DNA of 64,000 bases. Origin: Oscarella lobularis (lineage: Eukaryota > Porifera > Homoscleromorpha > Homosclerophorida > Oscarellidae). The position numbers and the translations under genes are program-made. Location: contig NC_089186.1 of assembly GCF_947507565.1 (NCBI RefSeq), positions 2,108,001 through 2,172,000 on the forward strand, in the 5' to 3' direction. The notes under the pieces were generated by a model. That model had not been told where the DNA came from, ran no database searches, and was given only the letters and a program-made list of their open reading frames with translations. This document shows, in pieces, positions 27,891-40,900 of this stretch. Numbering within the stretch: position 1 is the stretch's first letter; the number at the start of each line of letters is the position of its first letter.

Positions 27891-28965
27891 TCAAGGTATA
27901 CATGTATATGCATCGTAGTTGAGGACAGAGCTCGACTCGCTATGAATATCAAACGCGATTTCGTACTGTATGAATACGAGAGGTTGCGACAATGGGATTT
28001 TATAATATTCGTGCATGACAGTTTTTTTCCAGCAGTTCTTCTTGCGATGCAGATCGCTATCCTGGGGACTTCTGTGGGGCCATGGTCTTCGCTTATATTG
28101 TATTCTCGAGACTTTAGTTTATACCTTGGCTAGTAGTCTCAGTGACTGCCTGCGATTAGTTGAACCAGGTGACCCGTTAGCTGCTTTTTCGACGTCGAAG
28201 GAGCCTCTCGATTTCCATTTGCTTGGGTATTTGAAAAGTTAGAGAGTGATATAGATATCTTATCTTACCGATAATGTTTTGCGGCTGTCTTAGGAGATAA
28301 AGGGTCTTCGTCCATCGGCGAAAACTAATCCATTGTATTCAGATTACGTATTAGTTTTTTCAAGTAAGTACTTGCTGCTCTGTAGTTGAGCACATATTCG
28401 TGATTGGCGTGCTATAGCCTTTACTGTTCAACGTGGGAGATTTCTGTTTTTCAGACCATTGCTATAGTGCTGTTATATAGGGAGTTTGCAACTACCTTAG
28501 GAATATCGCTTGATGCGTCGCCTTTATTCAGTCCACTGTTGGATTTCTGCCGTTTCTATGCGAATTGTGTCTGCACCAGGTTTGATTATAAGGAGTCCGA
28601 GTCACCTTTAGTACGCCAAGGATTGACTTTCTGCGTTTCTTTACCTCCGGGCTGTAGTTTTTGTCTCCTTAGACCAATGAAAGAATGAACGCTGAATTCT
28701 GGTGCGGGATATATCGATCTCCTTACCCCAAGCAGCCAGCTCAAGAACAGATTGGCGAACAAAATCTTCGGAAAGTTCCTTTTTCTGCTGCTCGTTCATT
28801 CGTGCAATATCGTCGATGTCCCAGTTTTCGACGTCTTCTTCAAGTTCGGCTGTGCGGCGGAAATCATCAACAGACTCCTGACTCCTAAAGCCGACCTCTA
28901 ATTAGCTAATGACCCACAGCAACTACGAATTCAAATCACCTTCGCTTTACGGACTTGCGTTCCAT
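27891..28965 (-). CDS. Unrecognised hydrophilic protein, probably real gene
   Basis: I do not recognise this protein. From ATG 28965 (MERKSVKRR) a short exon joins in phase to one encoding SQESVDDFRRTAELEEDV and NEQQKKELSEDFVRQSVLEL, with a GTAAGG donor after LAAWG. Further phase-consistent exons give GDKNYSPE, KSNSGLNKGDASSDIPK, FSPMDEDPLSPKTAAKHYRK and RGSFDVEKAANGSPGSTNRR. The last exon is less sure and would stop at 27891-27893. The protein is charged, with an acidic helix, several S-P sites and basic patches, as in cell-cycle or chromatin-associated proteins, but no domain is visible. It is convergent with WDR19 and divergent from PSMD3 (221 bp between starts). Confidence 0.5.
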
Positions 28966-29186
28966 CGTTTCGAATTAGGGGCGTTACTTGCAAGGTACAA
29001 TTTGAATGAGACGTTACAGCGCCCGGATTTGCGGCACACGTGAGCTGCATTTGCTCCTCTCTTTTTCGGCTGTTTTCTGCAAGCCGTTTTTTTTTGAAAA
29101 AAGGCATCATCTTTTTTTTAATCTTTTTATTTTATCGTTGACGTCCGTATTTATTTATTTAGTTCTGTCGCGGATCCCGTATACAA

Positions 29187-31462
29187 ATGGCAACTTCGTC
29201 GAAAGACGTCGAAATGAAGGAAGAGCCAGCCGAAAAGGACCCAGAACAAGTGAAGAAAGACGAAAATGCCGCCGCCGTCGAGAGTAAGCGAGGGACGCGA
29301 AACGGGGTCTCCCTTCGGGGGGAAAAAAGATCAATTCCAGGAATTCGAGGCCACGTCCGTTTCATCGAACGCGCCATATCAAGCAAGGAGCCGCGCTACA
29401 TATCGCGCATACTCCTCGCCTTGCGATCGACGCGTCGCACGCTGAATCACGCCGTTCTTCGCCAAGTTCTCGTCACCTACTTCCCCCCAGGCAAATCCTA
29501 ACCCAAAGAAACATAGACACCACGTAGAAAAATGTATAATACGTATAGTTTCATCGGACAAAGATTCACTCCTAGCGTTCTTGGACGAAGTAAGACCCCA
29601 AATTAAAATTTGAAAATTATATATATATATATATTTAGCCTATGGATGACGTGGCTGCGCCCACGGAGCGTGCGCGAAGCGCCAAGTCGACGTCAGCCGC
29701 TCTAGTCCCCGAAATCAATTGCTATCTTCATCTTCTGATGATAATCCATCTCATCGACACCGAACGTCATCAAGACGTAAAGAGAAAAAAAATTATAGTT
29801 ATTGATGATTTAAATCCACGTGTACTATATATATCTTTTTAGGCTGTTTCTTGTGCTGACGTATTGATGGGGAAAATCAAGCGACAGTCGGCGTCGTATC
29901 GACCGACGATGAATCAACTCATAGCAAAGTGCTACTTCTATTACGCGCGCGTCTACGAGCTCGTCGATCGACTTCAGGACATTCGTCCGTTTTTGCACGC
30001 GCACCTGCGAACGGCCACACTCAAACACGACACAGATGGACAAGTGAGAAATTAAATAAATAGATAATTATTAAATACGTCACGTGATGGTTTCTTTTAA
30101 GAAATTAAATAAATAATTATTAAATACGTCACGTGGCGGTTTCTTTTAAGAAATTAAATAAATAATTAATTATTAAATACGTCACTTGATGGTTTCTTTT
30201 CTAGGCTTGTCTTTTGAATTTGCTCCTGAGAAATTATCTTCATTATAATCTATTTGATCAGGTATTAGATAGAGGGGCTAATTTTATTGCTTTATTGATT
30301 TTTTTTCACTCCCCTCTATTAGGCTGCTAAGCTTCAGTCGAAGTCTGACTTTCCGGAAGCTGCTTCGAATAACGAATGGGCTCGCTACATGTATTATCTC
30401 GGCCGAATTCAGGCAATTCAGCTGAAATATGCCGACGCTCACAAGAGCCTCATGCAGGCCATACGCAAGGCGCCGCAGCACTGCGCCCACGGCTTCAAAC
30501 AAACAGTAAGAAAAGGAGAAGAGAAAATTAAAATATATTTCTATTGCAGGGGATTTTATTTAGGCATATAAATTAGCTGTTACCGTGGAGTTGCTACTCG
30601 GGGATATCCCGGATAGGAGCATCTTTAGAGAGGCGCATTTGAGAAAGCCTTTGCAGCCCTACTTTAGACTCGTCCAGGGTATTTTTGGAAATTTTTCTTA
30701 TAGGGGAGAGTTTTGTAGCGAGGGCTCTTTTCTTTTTAGCTGTTCAAAGTGGCGATTTGGCTATGTTTGCCGCTGTCGTGTCCGAATGCGATGCGCAGTT
30801 TTTGCGCGATCACACGCACACGCTCATTCTGAGGTAGAAAAATCTATGATAGGATTTTATTTTAATTTTTTTTCTTCCCCCGCCAGGTTGCATCACAACG
30901 TCATCAAGACGGGCGTTCGCATGATCAATTTATCCTATTCGAAGATTTCTCTTGATGACGTGGCTGCTAAGCTGCAATTAGACAGCCCCGAAGAAGCGGA
31001 ATACATAGTAGCGAAAGTAAGGGGGACCTCTTCGTAATAAATAAATCTTGATTATTGATTATCTATAGGCCATCAAAGACGGCGTCATTGAAGCGACGAT
31101 TGATCATCACGATGGCTACGTTCAATCCAAGGTCTTAGTTATATATAATTATTTAATTAGGTAGGAATAATTTTACATAGGAAAACGTTGATATATATTC
31201 AACTCAAGAGCCCCAAAAAGCCTTTCACGAGCGCATAACCTTTTGCTTAGAGCTCCATAACCAAAGCGTCAAGGTTTATTTATTTATTTATTGATTGATT
31301 GATTGATTTTTTATATACGGTGTAAATATTATATAGGCAATGAGATTTCCACCCAAGTCGTATAACAAGGACTTGGAGCCTATGGAAGAGCGACGCGAAC
31401 GCGAGCAACAGGATTTGGAATATGCCAAAGAACTCGCCGAAGACGAAGAGGACGGCTTTTAA
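29187..31462 (+). CDS. PSMD3: 26S proteasome non-ATPase regulatory subunit 3 (Rpn3)
   Basis: Lid subunit of the 19S proteasome cap. The charged N-terminus ([18 protein letters not shown]) precedes [19 protein letters not shown] and [10 protein letters not shown]. Conserved blocks follow: [101 protein letters not shown]. The C-terminal PCI domain contains [40 protein letters not shown]-type sequence and [13 protein letters not shown]. The end, [17 protein letters not shown], is the expected acidic tail. At least a dozen short introns; one (about 30047-30204) contains a threefold 50 bp repeat. Confidence 0.96.
30047..30203. repeat. Three tandem ~50 bp copies in a PSMD3 intron
   Basis: The unit runs gaaattaaataaataattat, taaatacgtcacgtg and gcggtttctttt, in three copies with small differences (cacgtgatgg, cacgtggcgg, cacttgatgg). 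The intron lies between ...DGQ and ACLLNLLL of PSMD3. Two copies keep an intact CACGTG. Confidence 0.85.
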
Positions 31463-31906
31463 TATTTACCAGAAGAGTGAGTTTTCCGTGTGTGCGCGTG
31501 TTCATGTGAATCAATAGCTATTGATCTGACCCACGTGGGGGAAACGTCCTCCCCCGCTAGCGCACGCGGCTTTCATGCAGGAGACCGGTGGATAATCATA
31601 CGGGACAGCGAATTCGTAAAGTGAGATCTAGGGGAGACGGAGCGCCTCGAGAAGATCGCTTCGGCAGACGCAAAGCGACCGACAGGTAAGCCGATCGACG
31701 ACGCGCCGAATACGCTCGAAATTTCGACTCGAACGCCAAAACGCGTCGTTTGCACGCGAGAGTGGGAGGAACCCGATCGAGAAACGGTCGAAATACGCCC
31801 AAAACTAGCCGAACGAAGCCGCGAAGAAACGCTTCGACAGTTCACAAGGCACTCTCGCGCAGCACATCGTCGTTTCGTCGCGCGCTAGACGCTAAAGAGG
31901 GAGCGA
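31463..31906. other. Intergenic stretch, PSMD3 to class I myosin
   Basis: 444 bp between the PSMD3 stop and the myosin start. It should hold the 3' UTR of the first and the promoter and 5' UTR of the second. CG-rich open frames on the minus strand (31573-31845) show no domain or conserved feature and I discount them. Confidence 0.45.
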
Positions 31907-34900
31907 ATGAGCGACGAAAAGGAATCGGGACCCGGATCGGGTCAATATAGCCACTTGCTCGACGAAATCGTCGGCGTCGGCGACGCCGTTCTCCTTTCGA
32001 CGCTCACCGAAGACGCGTTCGTCGCGAATTTGAAAAAGCGCTACGAAGCGAAGGAAATCTACGTGCGTAATTTTCGCGGAAAAGATGGGAGGGGAGGGAG
32101 GGGGCGTGGTCATTTTTTGTTGTCTCTAACGGCGTCCGGTTCCTGTTTCTTCTAGACGTACATAGGAAATGTCGTCGTTTCGGTGAATCCGTACAAGAAA
32201 TTGAAACTCTATTCGCCCGAGCTGATGAACGAGTATCGGAGTCGAAATCTATTCGAACTTCCGCCTCACATGTAAGAAATAAGAATAAATAAATAATTTA
32301 GTATATGTACCACTTGGCATACGTAAGAGGAATCGATTAATATACATGTGTATAATTGTAGCTACGCTGTGGCTGATGACGCCTATCGATCCATGAGAGA
32401 TCACAATCGCGATCAGTGCATTATTATATCCGGGGAAAGTGGCGCTGGAAAAACCGGTATATATTATTATATAGGATTAGCTACAGTGGGTGGGTGGGGT
32501 CACATTGCATTGGGGTCTTTGCGTAGAGGCGTCTAAGATTATAATGCAATATGTTGCTGTTGTGTCCGAGAAGGGAAAGGACGTTGATCAGGTGAAGAAA
32601 CAGTTGCTTCAATCGAATCCCGTATTGGAGGGTGAGTCGAGATAATTTTTTCTCCTAATTAATTAAAAAATTATTTTTTTTCTGTAGCGTTTGGAAATGC
32701 GAAGACGAATCGAAACGACAATTCGTCGCGTTTTGTAAAGACTATAGATGCATCGATTTTTAATTAATAACTTTTGTATTGCTCCCCAGGGGAAATACAT
32801 GGACTTGGAGTTCGATTTTCAAGGAAATCCCGTAGGCGGAGTCATTACAAATTGTAAGAAATCTCAGCTCGAATAAAGTCTATTTTAATTATTGATTTTT
32901 TAGATTTGCTTGAAAAGGTACAACGCCTTATTTCCCAATTAAAAAATCACGCGAGTATTAATTAATTAATTAATTAATATAGTCGCGAGTCGTCCGTCAA
33001 GCCAAAGGAGAGCGAAATTTTCACATATTCTATCTTCTCCTCTCCTGTGACAATGAGAAATTACTAAGTACACTTCCTCACGTGACCAAAACAACCCCAA
33101 AACATCCCGTATCTAATATCTAGATGACCTGAACTTAGTCCCAGAGCCAACATCGTATAACTTCCTAAAGAACGATTCCCCACCAAGCGTCAATGATGAC
33201 GATAAGAAAGAATTTCAACTGACACTAGTAAACCCACATAGAAAAATTATCTTAATTATTTATTGATTTTTATAGAATGCGATGAACGTTGTCGGTTTTA
33301 GTGACGACGACGTTTGCGTCGTTTTTCAGCTGATTGCGAGCATTCTTCACCTTGGCAACGTCGCCTTCGAGTCCGTTTCTCGTCCGAACGGAATCGAAGG
33401 CTGCAAACTCGCAAAATCGACGACAACGAATTCGTTTTCCGACGCGTGCGCGCTTCTTCGAGCCGACAAGAATCGACTCCAGAAGTCGTTCACGTTGAAA
33501 AAAGTCGAAACGCGATGGGAAACCGTCGAAAAATCGCTCACAAAAGCCGAGGCAAGTGTAGAGAGAAAAAATAGGGGAAGAGCGCACCCCTATAAAAAGC
33601 CAGAAAGGACTCTTTTATAGCGTAGATAGCACCCCAGGGAAGTATTCAATTTTTTTATATGCTAACTGATAGGGGTTCTATACTGTAACCTTATTTATTA
33701 TGTCAATACCTTGGGGTTTTTTTTTTCTTAGGCTGCCTATGTTCGAGACGCTCTTTGCAAGGCGATTTACGATAGGCTTTTTAATTGGCTCGTGCAGAGA
33801 ATTAATAGTAGTATTAAGGTGATTATTTTTTTGTGTGGGGTTTTAATTAGAAAAGTCGCGAGGGTTTTTCTGATCCTTAGATTAAGGGAAAAACGAAGAA
33901 GAAAATTATAGGCGTTTTGGACATTTACGGATTTGAAGTTTTTGATGTAAGTTCTCCTATTGAAAAATTCGTAATTTATGAATTGATTTCTTTTCCTAAT
34001 AGACTAACAGCTTCGAGCAATTTATCATTAATTATTGCAACGAAAAATTGCAGCAGGTTTTCATCGAATTGACGCTTCGATGCGAGCAGGACGAATACGT
34101 TCGCGAGGTCACGTGACCAAAATTTAGCCTAATTAAATAATTAAATATATTTTAAAATTTAGGGAATCGAATGGGAGCACGTGGACTATTTCGACAACTC
34201 AGTCATCTGCGATCTCGTCGACAACGTAGAGAAAAAACCGGTATTTTTAATTAAAAATTTATTTTTTGAATTTATAGCCTAAAACCGGCGTTCTGACTCT
34301 TCTCGATGACGACTGCCTTCGACCGGGAAATGTAATAATTAATTAATTAATATTATTTATAGGGGTAAATTTGATGACGTCATTTTTAGCCTACTGATTT
34401 GGCTTTCTTGAGAAAATTGAATCAGAAGTGCATCTCCCACGCTCACTACGAAAGTCGAGCGAGTCGCAATCTTCTCGGGCAACATTCGCTCGGCCAGGAT
34501 TGCTTCCGTCTTTTACACTACGCCGGAAAAGTAGACTTTGAGGATATCTCGCCTTAATTTTATTTAATTATTTATTTTAGGTCACCTATTCCGTGAACGG
34601 ATTTTTAGACAAGAACAAGGACTTTCTCTATCGGGATTTATCTCAGGCGATGTACTCGTGCGATCATCCGCTTCTCAAGACCCTATTCCCCGAAGGTACA
34701 AAAAAGCATATTAATTATATAATACAAGCTAATGATGATGATGATGATGATGCACGTGCGTACTTACTAAAATTAGCGTATGCATTCTTTTTATTTCTTT
34801 TGAACAGCAACAGCGTTTGAACCCAGCAACAGAATAGACCCAGCTCTGCCATGTAATGCCTTTATTAACCCTAAAACAACTAAAGTTAGCGTATAAGACG

Positions 34901-37371
34901 TTTTTTTTCCTTTTGGAACAGTAACATCAGACCCAGCTCTAGTCTAAGTAATCTACCATACCCCCTTTACTTATAGGCGGTACATGCACTTGATCTTGAT
35001 TTAATCCTAAAAGATTAATTAACAGCACCTTGCTAACTTTCACTTTTTATTAATTAATTAATTAATTAAGTGACGTAATAGGGTATAATAATTAAGTCAG
35101 ATGTATCTCAGAGTTAATCCTAAAAGATTAATTAACAGCACCTTGCTAATTTTCATTTTTATTAATAAAAATAATAATATGAATTTTTTTGATCAGGTGA
35201 TCCCGAGCATCCGTCGTTGAAACGGCCGCCGACTGCGGGTTTTCAGTTCAAGGCGTCCGTTGGAGAATTGATGAAGAATCTCATGGCGAAGAATCCGAAT
35301 TATATTCGCTGTATCAAGCCGAACGAACGCAAGCAGGCTCTTGTGTTCGACGAGAGTTTGATATTGCATCAAGTCCGTTATCTCGGGTAAATAAAAAAAT
35401 CAATAATTATAGATATTGATTTTTTGTGCTAAAGGCTCATGGAGAACGTCAAAGTTCGTCGCGCTGGTTTCGCGTATCGGCATCAGTACGATCAGATGCT
35501 CATGCGCTATAAAATGCTCGGCGGTCCGAAAACGTGGCCCAAGTGGGTCGGACATCCCAAGGAGGGCGTTCGGCATCTGCTCAAGACGCTCGGCGTGAAA
35601 AAAGGCGAATACGCGTTCGGAAGAACGAAGATATTTATCAGAAATCCGGCCACGGTATAGTACATAGGTTATATGGATTAGGATTATTTAATTATTATTT
35701 TCTCAGCTTTTCGATTTGGAAGATAGGCGACGAGCGAAAATGCACGATCTCGCTACGCTCATACAAAAAGTCTTCAAAGGCTGGCTCCAGTGGCGACAGG
35801 TTAGTCTTACTAGAAGCCTGGGGGTTTATACGTGAGAGATCATCGCTGTGTCTCAGTATCAAGAGATGCGCTACGCTGCTACGGTCATAGCCAGCGTGTG
35901 GAAGGGCTATCAGGTAATCGGGGGATAGAGATAGGCGCGCGAGAGTGTTCTGCATACGATGCGCTAGGATCGTACCCGTTACAATTCGCTGAGAAACGCG
36001 TCTATAGTGATGCAGTCCGTGTGGAGAGGATGGCTTGTAAGGAAGACTCAAAGGGGCGGTGGGAAACGTAGACTAGGGCTTTGTGCTTTAGGCTCGTAGG
36101 GAATATCGAGCGATTATTTTCGAAATTCGAGCCTCTTGGGCTGTGGGCATCATAGCGAAGTTCTACTACGGGTGGAAGGTAGGAAATCCCCGGTCGCAAC
36201 GAGCTACATAGTCGCACTGTTACATACATAAGGTTCGGAAAGAATATCGAAAGAAATTCCGAGCGATTGCCGGTCCCAAAGTAATCCGCTACTTACGGAA
36301 ATACATCGTAAGACCTTAGCTAAACTTTATTTTTTAAAATATTATTTATCCCCTCCCCCCCTCTCGTGCGATTAGCGCTATCGTTTCCTTACGCGTCTCG
36401 CCGACAATCTTCCGTCTAAAGCGCCCTTCGACCGAAAGTGGCCGCCTTGCAATCCCTACTTCCAAGAGGCGAGTTCATCGCTTCGAGAAATTCATCACCG
36501 TTGGAGGGTCGGTCATTTATATAGACTCCCCCTTAGAGAGCAGAGCACAAGTCATAGTTTTTCTCTTAGTGTAAACTCTATCGCGAACGATTTAAAACGA
36601 ACCCCGCGTTGAAACTCGTCTACGTCGAAAAACTCCAAGCGAGTCAGACGTTCAACGGCAAAAAGGCGTCGTACGCGGAGAGGTAGGGCCGTAGAGATAG
36701 GCGCAACAAAACGCGATTGTCGCCCCCCTCCACCCCCGTAGCGTTTCCCAACCGTTTCGAGGCGACTACGTCGGTTTGAAGAACGATCGCGCGTGGAACG
36801 AATTGGCGGCGAGTCTCAACGAAACGCGCGTTGTCTGGGCCGACTTGGTCATGAAAGTGAATCGTACGAATGGAAAGGTGAGAGTTTAGAAGCGCGTACG
36901 CTTAATTAAATGACGTCGCGTCGCGTCTAGACCGTCCAACGAATTCTCGTTATAACGACTCAGTCGTTTTTCGTTCTCGACGCTCGATCGCTCAGGCTTT
37001 TCTATCGCGTTTCGTTGGCGCATTTGGCGCGCGTTTCCGTGTCTCAGCTCGCCGACGATTTTTTCGTCTTTCATGTCACGAAAGAGGAGGCGGCGAAAAA
37101 GGGCGATTACATTTTTCAAAATCATCACGTGGTTGAGATCGTGACGAAGACGAGGCGAGCCGTGCTCGCTTTGAGCAAACGAAATCTCGCCGTTCAAATC
37201 GCGAATAAGTGAGTTGCGCAATTCGATTATTAATTGTTTAATTATTTAATTAGATTTGAGGCGAATTTGGGAAATTCTCCCGTGCTGGTGCAATTCTCTC
37301 CCGGTGGATCCGAGCCGCTTCCGGCACCCGTTTGTAAGCGTAGAGGTCAACAACTTGACATTTTAGTTTAG
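31907..37371 (+). CDS. Class I myosin, Myo1a/1b-like, with multiple IQ motifs and TH1 tail
   Basis: Single-headed membrane-binding actin motor. The head starts [21 protein letters not shown] and [14 protein letters not shown]. The P-loop GESGAGKT lies at about 32431-32454, switch I is NDNSSRFGK, and switch II with the relay is [10 protein letters not shown] followed by [17 protein letters not shown]. The actin-binding end of the head includes [12 protein letters not shown]. The neck has several IQ-like helices ([57 protein letters not shown]). The segment [18 protein letters not shown], then [13 protein letters not shown], is typical of Myo1a/1b. The basic TH1 tail (about 36640-37371) carries GDYVGLKND and VNRTNGKTVQRI, and binds acidic lipids. 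Around 25 exons. ATG 31907 fits the short N-terminus of the class. Confidence 0.93.
34699..35196 (+). other. Longer intron of the myosin gene with internal direct repeats
   Basis: About 500 bp between ...KTLFPEG and [12 protein letters not shown] 44 bp segment beginning ttaatcctaaaagattaatt occurs at about 35010-35053 and again at about 35113-35156 with few differences. A looser duplication involves aaa(g/a)ttagcgtat...ttttgaacagcaaca near 34765-34810 and 34882-34925. No gene is seen in it. Confidence 0.7.
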
Positions 37372-37914
37372 AGACACATCCCCTCCCCTATAGCCCGAGG
37401 CCCCGTATGAAAACAGCTCATTTTTTCTTTCGCCCAATTTTTTAGTCCGTTATTATTGTGATTATTTTATTCCTATAACATTGAGTAGGTACAAGTAGCA
37501 ATGCATGCAGTTCTACAATTGTCTGTGTTTTTCTAATTGGCTCCGCCCCCTATTTTTTCAGAGCTCCCGTCGAAAGGCCGTAGAGAGCGTAGAACGTCAC
37601 GCCGAGTCCGACGACGGATAGGCCCATCGCTGCGTTGTAGATCACGCGATCCGATCGCCCGCGAAGGTGAACGGGGAGAGCGGAAGCGCGCTAGGAAAGA
37701 AAAGGGGCCCCACCTATCAAAACGTAGGCTGAAATGTGGCTCGTCTCACTTGAAATGCACTCTGATAGACGGGCACGCGATTCGGTCGGTGAACGAACTG
37801 ATCCATTGTGTTTTCGTCGTCGAGAGGACGAGAGAACGCGCGTTAGCGTACCCGAACGCGCTGGTCCACGCGGTCGTTCAGAGCTCCTCGGAGCTCAAAT
37901 AGCGATGTCCGAGT
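37372..37914. other. Intergenic stretch, myosin to FYCO1
   Basis: 543 bp that should contain the myosin 3' UTR and the FYCO1 promoter and 5' UTR. Open frames such as 37537-37902 have no protein-like features. I see no RNA gene or mobile element. Confidence 0.45.
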
Positions 37915-40900
37915 TCGCAGAGAGTCTCGTTCGGCAAGTGGAAGGCAAGCGAAGAGTCCCAGCGAGCGCGCAGCTCGAAATCGCTTCTCTAGAGCACGTG
38001 AAGGCAATTCGAAGCTTGTCGAGCACGGAATCGGATGCCAAAGGGGGTCCAATCACCGACGACGAACCAAGATTGCGAGTGCTATGCCAACTAGTCGAAA
38101 GAATTCTTCGCTACGGTCAAAAAGGTGCGTACAAGAAAAAAAACCCCGTATATCCGAATCGAAGACTTCGCTTCTAGAGAAGCTGAGCTTTTGGGGAGAT
38201 CGCAAGGACTACTGGAATTACATGAGCGACGCCGCACAGGGAAATCGGAGTCTCGAATCCCTCGTAAAGGCAGTTCAGAGTCAAAGTCGAGTAGGGAGGA
38301 ATATATAAGATATATATAGAGATTAAATATTATTTTCTAGTTGCAAACATCTCAGGGCCGCGGACGGGCTTTGATAAGAAAATGTCTCGTTGAACATAGT
38401 CTTGCTGAAATGATTCAAACGTGTATGACCAAAGGCAAACAGACGACGTATGAATTGATATGCATAATTTTTAATTTTATTGATTTCTTGTTCTAGGGAT
38501 TGGTATCGATCCGACGCTATTTTGAGAGTGGAACGGCTCGCCTCGTTGTTCGTTGAAGCCCTGTACAATCTCAATGACGTCAATTTTCTGCTATCGGATG
38601 CAGATCAAGATCTAGACAACCAGTGGCCTTCGTTTAGCAAGTAATATCCAAAAATCATATATATTAGTTTATATATCAGTTTTATTTTTTAGGAAGAATT
38701 TTGGGGCTTCTCCTCCTCCCGCTTCGTTGTCCTACTCCACTTATGATATGAGTCATACGACGTCATTGAATCCAACGGTTTCGGTCAGCGAATCACCTAT
38801 AGCAACGCCGGCAAGACCACACCTTCAGGTATCAAATATTTATGATGAGCTATAGATAGGGAAAACACGTAGTGTTGTGAGTCAGTGTAGATAAGGCCAC
38901 ACACACAAATGAGTCATAGATATATTTGTGCCTTGCCCTATGCCTTAGTTGCTACACAGTAGAGGCGAGAGTCTCTAGTTGCTACACAGTAGAGGCGAGA
39001 GTCTCTAGTTGCTACACAGTAGAGGCGACAGTCTCTGATTGCTACACAGTAGAGGCGACAGTCTCTAGTTGCTACACAGTAGAGGCGACAGTCTCTAGTT
39101 GCTACACAGTAGAGGCGACAGTCTCTAGTTGCTACACAGTAGAGGCGACAGTCTCTGGTTGCTACACAGTAGAGGCGAGAGTCTCTAGTTGCTACACAGT
39201 AGAGGCGAGAGTCTCTAGTTGCTACACAGTAGAGGCGAGAGTCTCTGGTTGCTACACAGTAGAGGCGAGAGTCTCTAGTTGCTACACAGTAGAGGCGACA
39301 GTCTCTAGTTGCTACACAGTAGAGGCGACAGTCTCTAGTTGCTACACAGTAGAGGCGACAGTCTCTAGTTGCTACACAGTAGAGGCGACAGTCTCTAGTT
39401 GCTACACAGTAGAGGCGACAGTCTCTGGTTGCTACACAGTAGAGGCGAGAGTCTCTAGTTGCTATACAGTAGAGGCGAGAGTCTCTAGTTGCTACACAGT
39501 AGAGGCGACAGTCTCTAGTTGCTACACAGTAGAGGCGACAGTCTCTAGTTGCTACACAGTAGAGGCGACAGTCTCTAGTTGCTACACAGTAGAGGCGAGA
39601 GTCTCTAGTTGCTACACAGTAGAGGCGAGAGTCTCTGGTTGCTACACAGTAGAGGCGAGAGTCTCTAGTTGCTACACAGTAGAGGCGACAGTCTCTAGTT
39701 GCTACACAGTAGAGGCGACAGTCTCTGGTTGCTACACAGTAGAGGCGACAGTCTCTAGTTGCTACACAGTAGAGGCGAGAGTCTCTAGTTGCTACACAGT
39801 AGAGGCGAGAGTCTCTAGTTGCTACACAGTAGAGGCGACAGTCTCTAGTTGCTACACAGTAGAGGCGACAGTCTCTGGTTGCTACACAGTAGAGGCGACA
39901 GTCTCTGGTTGCTACACAGTAGAAGCGAGAGTCTCTAGTTGCTACACAGTAGAGGCGACAGTCTCTAGTTGCTACACAGTAGAGGCGACAGTCTCTGGTT
40001 GCTACACAGTAGAGGCGAGAGTCTCTAGTTGCTACACAGTAGAGGCGACAGTCTCTGGTTGCTACACAGTAGAGGCGACAGTCTCTAGTTGCTACACAGT
40101 AGAGGCGACAGTCTCTGGTTGCTACACAGTAGAGGCGACAGTCTCTAGTTGCTACACAGTAGAGGCGACAGTCTCTAGTTGCTACACAGTAGAGGCGACA
40201 GTCTCTGGTTGCTACACAGTAGAGGCGACAGTCTCTGGTTGCTACACAGTAGAAGCGAGAGTCTCTAGTTGCTACACAGTAGAGGCGACAGTCTCTAGTT
40301 GCTACACAGTAGAGGCGACAGTCTCTGGTTGCTACACAGTAGAGGCGAGAGTCTCTAGTTGCTACACAGTAGAGGCGACAGTCTCTAGTTGCTACACAGT
40401 AGAGGCGAGAGTCTCTAGTTGCTACACAGTAGAGGCGACAGTCTCTGGTTGCTACACAGTAGAGGCGACAGTCTCTAGTTGCTACACAGTAGAGGCGACA
40501 GTCTCTGGTTGCTACACAGTAGAGGCGAGAGTCTCTAGTTGCTACACAGTAGAGGCGACAGTCTCTGGTTGCTACACAGTAGAGGCGAGAGTCTCTAGTT
40601 GCTACACAGTAGAGGCGAGAGTCTCTAGTTGCTACACAGTAGAGGCGAGAGTCTCTAGTTGCTACACAGTAGAGGCGAGAGTCTCTGGTTGCTACACAGT
40701 AGAGGCGAGAGTCTCTAGTTGCTACACAGTAGAGGCGACAGTCTCTGGTTGCTACACAGTAGAGGCGAGAGTCTCTAGTTGCTACACAGTAGAGGCGAGA
40801 GTCTCTAGTTGCTACACAGTAGAGGCGAGAGTCTCTGGTTGCTACACAGTAGAGGCGAGAGTCTCTAGTTGCTACACAGTAGAGGCGACAGTCTCTAGTT

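Noticed and set aside
28966-29186. ARE (TGACnnnGC) upstream of PSMD3
   Set aside because: Proteasome genes are often CNC-bZIP targets, but the only TGAC here (TGACGTCCG) does not fit the core.
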